A stretch of DNA of 57,299 nt from Lentisphaerae bacterium GWF2_57_35 (GTDB lineage Bacteria > Verrucomicrobiota > Kiritimatiellia > CAIQIC01 > GWF2-57-35): assembly GCA_001804865.1 (NCBI GenBank), contig MHBK01000068.1, positions 1 to 57,299 on the forward strand, read 5' to 3'. Below, piece after piece: positions 1 through 7,185 of this stretch. How positions within the stretch are numbered: the first letter of the stretch is position 1; each line of letters starts with the position of its first letter. Made by a program: the position numbers and the translations under genes. A model generated the notes under the pieces. The model saw only the letters and a list, made by a program, of their open reading frames with translations, did no database searches and was not told the DNA's origin.

Positions 1-1167
1 ACCAGCTACATGGAGCTGGGCGGAGCGGATGCCGGCAACTACAACTTGAGCCAGCCGGCTCTGTCGGCCGACATCACCAAGGCCAGTCAAATGCTTGGCA
101 GCTTCCTCGCGACCAACGGTTCGGTATTTGTGGAAACAGATGTCGTCGGCTTGAGCGCGACTGCCTCCAGCGGGTTGGGTGTAAGTTTTGCCGTGGAGTC
201 CGGTCCGGGCTCCATAGCCGAAGGCACGAACCTGAGCTTCACCGGCGGCGGCTTGGTCGGCATTGTGGCTTCGCAGACGGGCGACGCCAACTGGAACGCA
301 GCGCCGGCACTGACCAATGCCTATCGCGTGATGGGTTACTACACGCTGACCATCGAGTCGGCTTACGGCTCGTGCACGCCGGATGTGGGCATCTATACCC
401 AGCTGGAAGAAAGCGTCATCACAAACCAAGTGACGACGCCGGATACGCTGGGCACGACCCAGTACGTGTGCGGCGGCTGGAGCATGTCCGGCAACGATCC
501 CGTCAGCGGCGCCGCCACCAGCCTGGTGATGACCGTGACCAACGACGCCGTGTTGACGTGGTTGTGGACAACCAATTACTACCTGACGCCCGCGGCCGGC
601 GCTAACGGCAGTATCGACCAAACCGCCGCCTGGTTCGCCAACGGTGAACCGGTCACGATTACCGCGACGCCGGATGCCTATTACCACTTCGAGAACTGGA
701 GCGGCGATGCGAGCGGCAGCGCCAACCCGCTGAATCTGTCGATGGACGCGCCGAAAGGGGTGACGGCGAACTTCGCGGCCATCCTGACGACCAACAAGCC
801 AACCCCGGAATGGTGGCTGGTGCATTACGGCATCACGAATCATTTTGAGGAAGCCGTCGATCTCGACGCGGACGACGACGGCATCCCGACCGGCGACGAG
901 TACATCATGGGCACGGACCCGACCAATCCCGTCTCGTATCTGCACTTGGACCAAATCAGTCTGGAAGGATCTTCCTGCACCATGGCCTGGCCCTGCGCGT
1001 CGAATCGGGTGTACGACGTGCAGTACGGCCTGACGCTGTCGACGGGAACGTGGGCGTCGGCGCAAGGGCTGACGAATCTCGTGCCCGAGTCCGGCTGGGT
1101 GGTCATCACCAATGTCCTGGATGTCGAACCGATCAAGCACTATCGCCTGCGGGTACGGTTGCCGTAG
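1..1167 (+). CDS. C-terminal part of a large secreted repeat protein (5' end outside window)
   Basis: The reading frame is open from base 1, so the gene starts upstream; the first in-frame ATG at 10 is internal. The visible 388 codons start with a strand-rich segment ending in a GADAGNYNLSQP motif, as in MBG/YDG-type repeats of bacterial adhesins. Next comes an InlB-like/divergent bacterial repeat (YYLTPAAGANGSI ... FENWSGDASG ... VTANFA). After it is a WWLVHYGITN stretch followed by one acidic calcium-type repeat (DLDADDDGIPTGDEYIMGTD, thrombospondin type 3 style), and finally a small beta domain with WPCASNRVYDVQY near the end. The last ~275 residues have the same domain order and several shared motifs as the C terminus of the C25 protease at 30640-33423, so this may be a shared surface-retention or sorting module. 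No catalytic domain is visible here. The role as a surface or extracellular protein is inferred from domain type. Confidence 0.8.
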   Translation, partial: TSYMELGGADAGNYNLSQPALSADITKASQMLGSFLATNGSVFVETDVVGLSATASSGLGVSFAVESGPGSIAEGTNLSFTGGGLVGIVASQTGDANWNAAPALTNAYRVMGYYTLTIESAYGSCTPDVGIYTQLEESVITNQVTTPDTLGTTQYVCGGWSMSGNDPVSGAATSLVMTVTNDAVLTWLWTTNYYLTPAAGANGSIDQTAAWFANGEPVTITATPDAYYHFENWSGDASGSANPLNLSMDAPKGVTANFAAILTTNKPTPEWWLVHYGITNHFEEAVDLDADDDGIPTGDEYIMGTDPTNPVSYLHLDQISLEGSSCTMAWPCASNRVYDVQYGLTLSTGTWASAQGLTNLVPESGWVVITNVLDVEPIKHYRLRVRLP

Positions 1168-1175
1168 CATCGAGG

Positions 1176-1246
1176 AGCTTGTCAGTGTCAGCTTGTCAGT
1201 GTCAGGCATAGACAATAGACTTTTCATACCACAGCTTGTCAGTGTC
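1176..1246. repeat. 14-bp (2 x 7) direct repeats, three copies
   Basis: The unit AGCTTGTCAGTGTC occurs twice head to tail (1176-1203) and again at 1233-1246 after a 29-bp spacer. It can be read as two alternating heptamers (AGCTTGT and CAGTGTC), like the other 7-bp repeats in this window. Confidence 0.8.
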
Positions 1247-1295
1247 ATGCTTGGCGCGTGGCGAATACGGCATCTGCAGTACAAGACGAAAATAA

Positions 1296-1400
1296 GATCT
1301 CAAAGATTTTGGAGGGTTCCGCTCTGTCGGAACCCTCTTCTTTCGGTCGCGACGGAGCGCGCCCCTCCAAAACACAAGTCTTCTTGTAGCGGCCAATCTT
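1296..1400 (+). repeat. Compound palindromic element, copy 1 (~105 bp)
   Basis: Two adjacent hairpins: GAGGGTTCC / GGAACCCTC (1312-1337) and an imperfect one based on GGTCGCGACGGAGCGCG (1345-1368). Short conserved flanks lie on both sides (GATCTCAAAGATTTT on the left, CAAGTCTTCTTGTAGCGG on the right). An inverted near-identical copy lies at 6284-6386, with flanks conserved too. Partial relatives are at 12660-12703 and 44369-44396. No reading frame inside, so it would have to be mobilised in trans if it moves. Confidence 0.8.
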
Positions 1401-1474
1401 TGCGGCGATCCTTCTTGGCCCAGCTCTACATGAAGGAGGATTTGCGTATAAAAACAGGCGGCCTCGCCCCGGCA

Positions 1475-1494
1475 GCGGGGCCATGTAGCCCCGC
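1475..1494. repeat. GC-rich hairpin of the GGGGCC/GGCCCC family
   Basis: Stem GCGGGGC / GCCCCGC followed by CTCCAG. The same plan (CGGGGCC, 4-nt loop, GGCCCCG, then TCTCCAG) is at 30683-30709 and 43871-43896. Confidence 0.6.
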
Positions 1495-1690
1495 CTCCAG
1501 CCGTCACGGGCCAGCTTCCCCGGGCGCGTGTTTTCTGCGGCCGTGTCGGGATGCACCCTTCTCAGTCTTAGCCGCAGCTTTTTGTGGAAAAATGAGACGG
1601 AAGCGCGTTGTTGTCTGATCTCCAAGAAGCCCTGCGTTGCTGGAAAAACTCGCGGTAACGTTGTATGGTTCTGTCAAGATGGGGGTTATC

Positions 1691-2506
1691 ATGGGCAAAG
1701 CGGTCATATGGACTTTGGTTATGCTTATCGGCGCAAGCGTTCAGGTGCGTGCCGACGAGGCGCCCGGGACGGCGGAGCTCGTGGTCGACGTGGAATCGAT
1801 TCAACCGGGCGTGCCGTTTAGGGCGGGCGTTTTGCTTCGCCTTCCGGATCATTGGCATACATACTGGCGCAACGCCGGCGATTCGGGCATGCCGCCGGAA
1901 ATTACCTGGCAATTGCCGGAAGGCTTTGCCGCCGGGCCGATCCTCTGGCCGGCGCCGAAGACCTTCGATGAACCGCCCGTGATGAGTTTCGGATACGATC
2001 GCGAGGTGCTCCTGTCGTGCGAAATCAGACCGCCCGAAGATAGTCCAGCCGCCGCGACGTATATCCTTGAAGCGAAACTCGTCTGGTTGGTTTGTCGCGA
2101 AGTATGCATACCTAAAACAAACCGGCTCCGGCTGACGCTTCCCGCCCAGGTCGAGCCGCCCGCCAAGGCGTCCCGCTGGGCCGAACTTTTTGCCCGCGCA
2201 AAGCAGACTTTTCCGGTCCGGGATGACGCGTGGACTTTCCGTGCGCGAGTGAATCAGGGAGTCCTTTCGTTGTGCGCGACGCCGCCGCCCGGAGTATCGG
2301 CCGGCGACTTGGCGCGTGCGGTTTTCTATCCGGTTCAACCGAACCTGGTGGCCTACGAGCCGCCGGCCTGGGAATGGTCGGAGACCGAAAGCTGTCTTCG
2401 CATGAAACGAATTTCCGGAAACAAGCCGCTGCCCGACCGCCTGGAAGGCGTGCTCGTTGTGCCGCGGGGAAAAGCGCTCGAGGTAAACATAACGTTGGAG
2501 AAATAG
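1691..2506 (+). CDS. Secreted DsbD N-terminal-domain-like thiol protein
   Basis: 271 residues. A signal peptide (about residues 1-23, ending VRA) precedes an immunoglobulin-like fold resembling the periplasmic N-terminal domain of DsbD (DsbD-alpha/'DsbC' domain family). The supporting motifs are LPDHWHTYWRNAGDSGMPPE and the cysteine pair CREVC (C135 and C139). In DsbD this domain passes electrons from the membrane domain to periplasmic thiol proteins. Here it stands alone with no membrane or thioredoxin domain attached. The start at ATG 1691 is preferred over upstream in-frame codons because it gives a clean signal peptide and follows a GGGGG stretch. The redoxin gene begins 12 bp downstream, so the two are probably one operon acting in periplasmic thiol chemistry. 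A decayed piece of this gene is repeated at 4369. The family call is by motif, not by search. Confidence 0.72.
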   Translation: MGKAVIWTLVMLIGASVQVRADEAPGTAELVVDVESIQPGVPFRAGVLLRLPDHWHTYWRNAGDSGMPPEITWQLPEGFAAGPILWPAPKTFDEPPVMSFGYDREVLLSCEIRPPEDSPAAATYILEAKLVWLVCREVCIPKTNRLRLTLPAQVEPPAKASRWAELFARAKQTFPVRDDAWTFRARVNQGVLSLCATPPPGVSAGDLARAVFYPVQPNLVAYEPPAWEWSETESCLRMKRISGNKPLPDRLEGVLVVPRGKALEVNITLEK

Positions 2507-2518
2507 TGGGAGGAAAAA

Positions 2519-3127
2519 ATGAAAGCAGGATTATGGTTAGCGATGGCAAGTCTGATCGTTGGATGGGCCGCGGTCGTGGACGCGCAGGAAGCGACGATTG
2601 GCCAACCGGCGCCCGATTTTGCCCTGACGGATACGATGGGGCAGGCTCATACTCTGTCCGGGCTCAAGGGTAAATACGTGGTGCTCGAATGGACCAACTA
2701 CGATTGTCCGTTTGTGAAGAAGCACTACCGGACGGGCAACATGCAGAAGTTGCAGAAGAAATACGTGGAGAAGGGCGTCGTATGGCTCTCGATCAACTCG
2801 TCCGCGCCCGGAAAACAGGGCCATTATCCGCCGGAGCAATGGAACGAGTCGATCAAGGAACACAGCTCTGCATCGACCGCCGTCTTACTCGATCCGGACG
2901 GTAAAGTTGGAAAACTGTACGGGGCGAAAACCACGCCGCACATGTTTGTCATCAATCCGGAAGGCGTGCTGGTCTACAAGGGCGCCATCGACGACAAGCC
3001 CTCGTTCGATGCCGAGACGGTAAAGACGGCGACGAACTACGTAGAGCTGGCGCTCGATGCCGCGATGGCCGGAAAACCCGTGGCAACCCCTGAAACCCAA
3101 GCCTACGGCTGCTCGGTCAAGTACTGA
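2519..3127 (+). CDS. Secreted redoxin / thioredoxin-fold (AhpC-TSA/TlpA-like) protein
   Basis: 202 residues with a strong ribosome site (GGGAGGA) 6 bp before ATG 2519. A signal peptide (residues 1-23, ending VDAQ) leads into IGQPAPDFALTD, the typical start of an AhpC/TSA-type thioredoxin fold. The segment EWTNYDCPFVKKHY holds a single cysteine (C63) at the peroxidatic/CxxC position, and TTPHMFVI contains the conserved cis-proline. A second cysteine lies near the C terminus (C198 in YGCSVKY). With only one Cys at the active motif, the protein would act through a sulfenate or a distant resolving Cys, not as a classical CxxC oxidoreductase. It follows the DsbD-like gene by 12 bp and probably shares its transcript; the two may be redox partners (inference). 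Confidence 0.8.
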   Translation: MKAGLWLAMASLIVGWAAVVDAQEATIGQPAPDFALTDTMGQAHTLSGLKGKYVVLEWTNYDCPFVKKHYRTGNMQKLQKKYVEKGVVWLSINSSAPGKQGHYPPEQWNESIKEHSSASTAVLLDPDGKVGKLYGAKTTPHMFVINPEGVLVYKGAIDDKPSFDAETVKTATNYVELALDAAMAGKPVATPETQAYGCSVKY

Positions 3128-3164
3128 ACTTTGTCCTCGCTGGGTGCATCTTAAGTGACCCGTT

Positions 3165-3205
3165 ATCCTTGTATTAATGTAGTAGACATACAGGAATACA
3201 AGGAT
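3165..3205. promoter_or_regulatory. Inverted repeat upstream of the AAA_14 gene (candidate operator)
   Basis: Perfect 11-bp arms ATCCTTGTATT (3165-3175) and AATACAAGGAT (3195-3205) separated by 19 bp, ending 11 bp before ATG 3217. Position and symmetry suggest a protein-binding operator or a 5' hairpin that controls the ATPase gene; autoregulation is possible but not shown. The alternative is the end of an inserted unit. Confidence 0.6.
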
Positions 3206-3216
3206 ATAGTAGCGTC

Positions 3217-4365
3217 ATGATTAAACGCAATCGTTACATTAATCAAATAACAAAGGCGCTACATAACAACCCCATTGTAGCGTTGCTGGGACCTCGTCAA
3301 TCCGGGAAGACCACGTTGGCTCGTCAAGTGGCGGAAAATGATTCTTCGGTCATTTTCGATCTGGAGAAACAAGCTGATCAGGCGCGCTTGGCCAATCCGG
3401 AATTGGCTTTGTCGCGCCTGAAGGGGCTGGTCATTATCGACGAGATTCAGCGCCGTCCGGAACTTTTCAGCGTGCTTCGTCCGTTGGCTGACCGTCCGGA
3501 TAACCCGGCCAAATTTATGATTCTTGGCAGTGCTTCGCCGCAGATTGTACGCGGTGTTTCCGAGTCGTTGGCCGGCCGGATTGCGTTTGTCGATCTGGCT
3601 GGCTTCGATCTGGGCGAGCTCGGCGTCCAAAACATGTATTCGTTGTGGTTGCGCGGCGGTTTTCCCCGTTCCTATCTCGCGAATGACGAAGAGGCCAGCC
3701 GGGCGTGGCGCGAAAACTTCATCCGCACATTCCTTGAGCGGGATATTCCGTTGCTAGGCATTCGCATCCCCGCAGAGACCCTGCGCCGATTTTGGACGAT
3801 GGTCGCACACTATCATGCCGAACTCTGGAACGCCGCTGAACTGGCGCGTTCCCTCGGCGTTTCGGAACACACGATCAGACACTACCTGGACATTCTATCC
3901 GGCGCGTACATGGTGCGCCAGCTTCCGCCTTGGTGGGAGAATCTGGGCAAACGCCAATACAAATCCCCCAAAGTGTTTATTCGCGATTCCGGACTCTTCC
4001 ACAGCCTCCAGGGAATTGCCCGTGAGCAGGATTTGCTGGCGCATCCGAAATTGGGCGCGTCGTGGGAGGGGTTCGCGCTGGAGCAGGTGCTGATCTTGGC
4101 GGGCGAGCAGCAGGCCTTCTTCTGGAGAACGCATGCGGGGGCGGAACTCGATCTGCTCCTCTTCCGGGGCGGTCGGCGATATGGCATCGAGTTCAAATAT
4201 AGCGGTTCGCCCGCGATGACCAAGTCGCTGCACTCCGCCCTGACCGATCTAAATCTTGACCAAGCGTGGATTATTCATCCTGGCGAGCAAGCTTACCCTT
4301 TGCATGACAAGGTCGAGGCTCTTCCTCTGCAGGAGCTGTCTCGTCTCGCTCCCATACTGACCTGA
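3217..4365 (+). CDS. AAA_14 / DUF4143 family ATP-binding protein
   Basis: 382 residues. The N-terminal P-loop ATPase domain has Walker A GPRQSGKTT (from residue 25), Walker B LVIIDEIQRRPE (D75, E76), and a sensor-like FMILGSASPQ. A winged-helix-like segment follows (LARSLGVSEHTIRHYLDIL), then the C-terminal DUF4143 region with a nuclease-like ELDLLLFRGGRRYGIEFKYS motif, where E, D and ExK are arranged as in restriction-endonuclease folds. The family is widespread and common in variable genome regions; its function is not established. The gene sits exactly between a redoxin operon and a broken second copy of that operon, with its own inverted repeat upstream, so it looks like a later arrival or the remnant of a duplication event. 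Confidence 0.88.
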   Translation: MIKRNRYINQITKALHNNPIVALLGPRQSGKTTLARQVAENDSSVIFDLEKQADQARLANPELALSRLKGLVIIDEIQRRPELFSVLRPLADRPDNPAKFMILGSASPQIVRGVSESLAGRIAFVDLAGFDLGELGVQNMYSLWLRGGFPRSYLANDEEASRAWRENFIRTFLERDIPLLGIRIPAETLRRFWTMVAHYHAELWNAAELARSLGVSEHTIRHYLDILSGAYMVRQLPPWWENLGKRQYKSPKVFIRDSGLFHSLQGIAREQDLLAHPKLGASWEGFALEQVLILAGEQQAFFWRTHAGAELDLLLFRGGRRYGIEFKYSGSPAMTKSLHSALTDLNLDQAWIIHPGEQAYPLHDKVEALPLQELSRLAPILT

Positions 4366-4368
4366 GCA

Positions 4369-4895
4369 GCGAATCGGGGAACGATTTCTTTGTGCGCGGC
4401 GCCGCCGCCCGGAGTAGCGGCCGGCGATCTGGCGCGCGCGGTTTTCTATCCGGTTCAACCGAACCTATTTTGCCCTGACGGATACGATGGGGCAGGCTCA
4501 TACTCTGTCCGGGCTCAAGGGTAAATACGTGGTGCTCGAATGGACCAACTACGATTGCCCGTTTGTGAAGAAGCACTACGGGTCGGGCAACATGCAGAAG
4601 TTGCAGAAGAAATACGCGGAGAAGGGCGTCGTATGGCTCTCGATCAACCGTCTTACTCGATCCGGACGGGAAGGTTGGAAAACTGTACGGGGCGAAAACC
4701 ACGCCGCACATGTTTGTGATCGATCCCGAGGGCCTGCTGGTCTACAAGGGCGCCATCGACGACAAGCCCTCGTTCGATGCCGAGACGGTAAAGACGGCGA
4801 CGAACTACGTAGAGCTGGCGCTCGATGCCGCGATGGCCGGAAAACCCGTGGCAACCCCTGAAACCCAAGCCTACGGCTGCTCGGTCAAGTACTGA
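4369..4895 (+). pseudogene. Decayed duplicate of the DsbD-like/redoxin gene pair
   Basis: From about 4369 the sequence matches parent positions 2246-2346 (end of the DsbD-like gene). It then jumps to parent position 2616, a loss of ~269 bp that removes the redoxin start codon, ribosome site and signal peptide. After CGATCAAC it jumps again, a loss of 83 bp (parent 2798-2880), which shifts the frame. The last part (4710-4895) is back in the original redoxin frame and ends with the same YGCSVKY. Homology stops at the stop codon. The redoxin part is only a few percent diverged from the parent, the DsbD part more so. Not expected to make a functional product. Confidence 0.88.
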
Positions 4896-4924
4896 TGTGA
4901 AATCTTATGCAAAGGCTATTACTT

Positions 4925-4930
4925 TATAAT
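4925..4930 (+). promoter_or_regulatory. Candidate -10 box (TATAAT) for the downstream hydrolase
   Basis: A perfect TATAAT lies 107 bp before ATG 5037, just after the redoxin pseudogene. No good -35 at 16-18 bp, so this is weak on its own. Confidence 0.3.
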
Positions 4931-5036
4931 CCCTGTGGGGTAGTCGTAGTGTCATCTTCAAAAGCGATGCTGCGCCTGTCGTGCGGAACGCTTTTTTAGT
5001 GTGGTGAAAGACGTCCCGTAAATGGAAGGAAAAACC

Positions 5037-6272
5037 ATGAGACACGCTCGGAACTGGATGATGTTGGTTCTTTGTTTGGTTTTGGTGGGGAGTGCGCAGC
5101 GGGCGGGCGCGGACGAAAGCGATTTTGTGACGGTGCAGGGCGGTATCCGCTATCGGCTCATCGGGACGTATGATGTCGAGCGCTTGAACAAGATCGTGAC
5201 TGCCGAGTTGAAAGATTTCGAGACCACGCCGAGCGACGTGAGCTTTCCGGCGCCTCAAAACGGCGTGAAGCTGTATCGGGTGATTTACCCGACGGTCATT
5301 CCCGAACGCAACAATCAGCCGACGGAAGCCTCGGGCTTGATCGCGGCGCCGGATACGAACGCCCGCGTGTTCCCCTTGTTGTCGTATCAGCACGGCACGG
5401 TGTTTTCGAAAAACGAAGTGCCGTCGTTTCCGGAGCAATCCATGGAAACGCGCCTGTTGATCGCGAATTTTGCCGGCAATGGCTACGTCGTGATCGGAGC
5501 GGACTACATCGGCAAGGGGATTTCGACGGCGCCGGATACCTACATGGTCAAGGAAAGCACGATTCAGGCCTGCATGGATATGCTGTCCGCGTCAAAACTC
5601 GTGCTGGCCGATCTGGGGCTTGAAACGAAGGGATTGTTTCTCAGCGGCTGGTCGCAGGGCTCCTGGAGCACGATGATGTTCAGGAACCGGCTCGAAACGT
5701 TCGGCATTCCGGTGACCGCCGCGGCGACGGCCTGTACGCCCAGCGCTCCTTATGTGCTGATGACTCGCTGGATCAATAAACAGACCCCCCTGGATGTCAG
5801 TTGGATCGTGGGCACGGTGACGCTGCTCATCAACTCGTACGAGTATTATTACGACTTGCCGGAGTTGAGCCGCGCCGCCATCAAGCCCGACTACGTGCAG
5901 ACCGCCCAGGATTTCTATGCGAACAAAATCGGCTGGACCGAAGCCGCGAAGGTATTTCCCGCAACCACGAAGGAATTTCTAAAGGACGATTTCGCGACGG
6001 CCAGTTCTTTTGCCGCCAACCGGTTTTATGGCCAGTTGATGGAGAATGAGGCCTATCAATGGCGCTACACAACCCCCTCCCGCTATTACTACGGCCTGGC
6101 GGACGAATGCATTGCGCCCTACGTCGCCCAACTGCCCGTGGCCTTTCAGGAAACCGTCGGCGGAGCGTCTGCGACCGCCGTGTTCGCCGGCGACCAGGCC
6201 AACCACCGCGGAACCTTCGTGTTCGGCGTGCGCGATCAAAAAGCGTGGTTCGACGAGCTGTTGAGCAAGTGA
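5037..6272 (+). CDS. Secreted alpha/beta hydrolase (secretory-lipase-like)
   Basis: 411 residues; start at ATG 5037, 6 bp after GGAAGGA (the ATG at 5022 overlaps this ribosome site). Signal peptide to about residue 26 (RAGA/DE). The nucleophile elbow is GWSQGS with Ser206. Candidate acid Asp356 lies in YYGLADECIAP and candidate base His390 in ANHRGTF, giving the Ser-Asp-His order of alpha/beta hydrolases. The oxyanion-side motif LLSYQHGT and the A-D-Y-I-G-K-G segment resemble the LIP-type secretory lipase family (PF03583 style). Probably cleaves an ester or lipid outside the cytoplasm; the substrate is unknown. It stands alone, preceded by a pseudogene and followed by a palindromic repeat. 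Confidence 0.75.
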   Translation: MRHARNWMMLVLCLVLVGSAQRAGADESDFVTVQGGIRYRLIGTYDVERLNKIVTAELKDFETTPSDVSFPAPQNGVKLYRVIYPTVIPERNNQPTEASGLIAAPDTNARVFPLLSYQHGTVFSKNEVPSFPEQSMETRLLIANFAGNGYVVIGADYIGKGISTAPDTYMVKESTIQACMDMLSASKLVLADLGLETKGLFLSGWSQGSWSTMMFRNRLETFGIPVTAAATACTPSAPYVLMTRWINKQTPLDVSWIVGTVTLLINSYEYYYDLPELSRAAIKPDYVQTAQDFYANKIGWTEAAKVFPATTKEFLKDDFATASSFAANRFYGQLMENEAYQWRYTTPSRYYYGLADECIAPYVAQLPVAFQETVGGASATAVFAGDQANHRGTFVFGVRDQKAWFDELLSK

Positions 6273-6283
6273 TGGTGGAAAAA

Positions 6284-6386
6284 AGATTGCCGCTACAAGA
6301 AGACTTGTATTTTGGAGGGTCGCGCTCCGTCGCGACCGAAAGAAGATGGTTCCGACAGAGCGGAACCCTCCATAAATCTTAGAGAT
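6284..6386 (-). repeat. Compound palindromic element, copy 2 (inverted relative to copy 1)
   Basis: Reverse complement of 1296-1400 with only a few mismatches. The hairpins are at 6314-6337 (GGTCGCG type) and 6348-6371 (GGTTCCG type), and the outer flanks match too (AAGATTGCCGCTACAAGAAG). Downstream, TATAAAAGACAGGCGACCTC at 6424 resembles 1447-1466 in the direct orientation, so the element is flipped relative to part of its surroundings. Confidence 0.8.
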
Positions 6387-6492
6387 CGCGGTTTTTGCAA
6401 ACGATAGATCCATAGGATATATGTATAAAAGACAGGCGACCTCGCCCCGGTTTTTCCCTCTGTATTCTCATCGTCGGCCGAAAATACATGGG

Positions 6493-6531
6493 TTGACTAT
6501 GACGTACATAGATGGTATTTGTATACGTCAT
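6493..6531 (+). promoter_or_regulatory. Promoter with overlapping palindrome for the toxin-antitoxin pair
   Basis: -35 TTGACT (6493-6498), 17-bp spacer, -10 TATTTG (6516-6521). The inverted arms ATGACGTA (6499-6506) and TACGTCAT (6524-6531) bracket the -10 box, a good layout for an autoregulatory operator. Transcription would start close to ATG 6530, so the mRNA may be nearly leaderless. Confidence 0.6.
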
Positions 6532-6772
6532 GCATACGAAGCTGACATTACGGCTTGACGATCGCCTGATCGAGCGGGCTAAAGAAGAGGCGGCGAAACG
6601 CGGGAAGTCGGTCTCCCAGATGGTGGCCGAGTTCTTTGACTCGTTGGGCGAACCGGCCCGGAGAGTTTCGACTCCGTATCCGCCCATCACCTCGTCTCTT
6701 CTTGGCGTGCTTCGCGACAAAAAAGTCTTGGAGGGCGATTACAAGCGCCACCTCCGGGAGAAATACTTGTGA
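6530..6772 (+). CDS. Antitoxin of a VapBC-type pair (DUF6364-like, ribbon-helix-helix type)
   Basis: 80 residues from ATG 6530. An upstream in-frame ATG at 6512 would add six hydrophobic residues and overlaps the spacer/-10 region, so it is less likely. The start MHTKLTLRLDDRLIERAKEE followed by AAKRGKSVSQMVAEFF is the pattern of small antitoxins with a short beta strand and two helices that bind operator DNA as a dimer. The C-terminal part (from about residue 40) would wrap the toxin. The stop codon overlaps the GTG start of the PIN gene, so the two are translationally coupled. An inverted repeat over its promoter fits autorepression. Confidence 0.8.
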   Translation: MHTKLTLRLDDRLIERAKEEAAKRGKSVSQMVAEFFDSLGEPARRVSTPYPPITSSLLGVLRDKKVLEGDYKRHLREKYL

Positions 6773-7185
6773 AGGCGCTGGTCGATACAAATGTTGTGCT
6801 GGATGTGCTGATGGATCGGCGGCCTCATTCGACCGATTCGGCCGGTATTTTCAGGCTGGTGGAAAAAGGACAAATGCAGGGCCTCCTTTGCGCCACGACC
6901 ATTACCACGATTGACTACCTGCTCCTGCAGTCGTTGAGCCGCGCGGAAGCCCGCAAGCATTTGTCGCAATTGATCCGACTCTTCGACATCGCCGCCGTGA
7001 ATCGGGCCGTGATCGAGGGCGCGATGCGGAGTCGGATCGACGATTTCGAAGACGCGGTTTTGGAGCAAGCGGCGGTGTTGGCCGGGGCCGACGCGATCGT
7101 CACGCGCAACGCCAAAGACTTTGTGCAGGGATCGCTCAAGGTATTGGATCCGAAGCAGTGCTTGGTGCAGTTTGGGCATGGCTAG
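6769..7185 (+). CDS. PIN-domain ribonuclease toxin (VapC-like)
   Basis: 138 residues, GTG start overlapping the antitoxin stop (GTGA). PIN fold signatures: VDTNVVLDVLMDR at the N terminus with the first acidic residue D6; ATTITTIDYLL in the middle; DDFEDAVLEQAAVLAGADAI with the later acidic residues; and IVTRNAKDF near the end. These acidic residues coordinate the divalent metal used for RNA cleavage in the family. In VapBC pairs the enzyme cuts tRNA, rRNA or mRNA when free of antitoxin. The last 4 bp overlap the convergent barrel gene. Confidence 0.87.
   Translation: MKALVDTNVVLDVLMDRRPHSTDSAGIFRLVEKGQMQGLLCATTITTIDYLLLQSLSRAEARKHLSQLIRLFDIAAVNRAVIEGAMRSRIDDFEDAVLEQAAVLAGADAIVTRNAKDFVQGSLKVLDPKQCLVQFGHG

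Larger units (their letters stand above)
1168..1690. other. 523-bp intergenic region filled with short repeats
   Basis: No convincing gene. It holds three copies of a 14-bp unit (AGCTTGTCAGTGTC) at 1176-1189, 1190-1203 and 1233-1246, a ~105-bp compound palindrome (1296-1400) and a GC-rich hairpin (1475-1494). Short open frames crossing it have low-complexity translations and no recognisable domain. Confidence 0.6.

Noticed and set aside
3217..4365. Transposase/insertion sequence between the duplicated redoxin genes
   Set aside because: The protein has Walker motifs and DUF4143 features, no DDE or HUH signature, and there are no terminal inverted repeats with target duplication around it.
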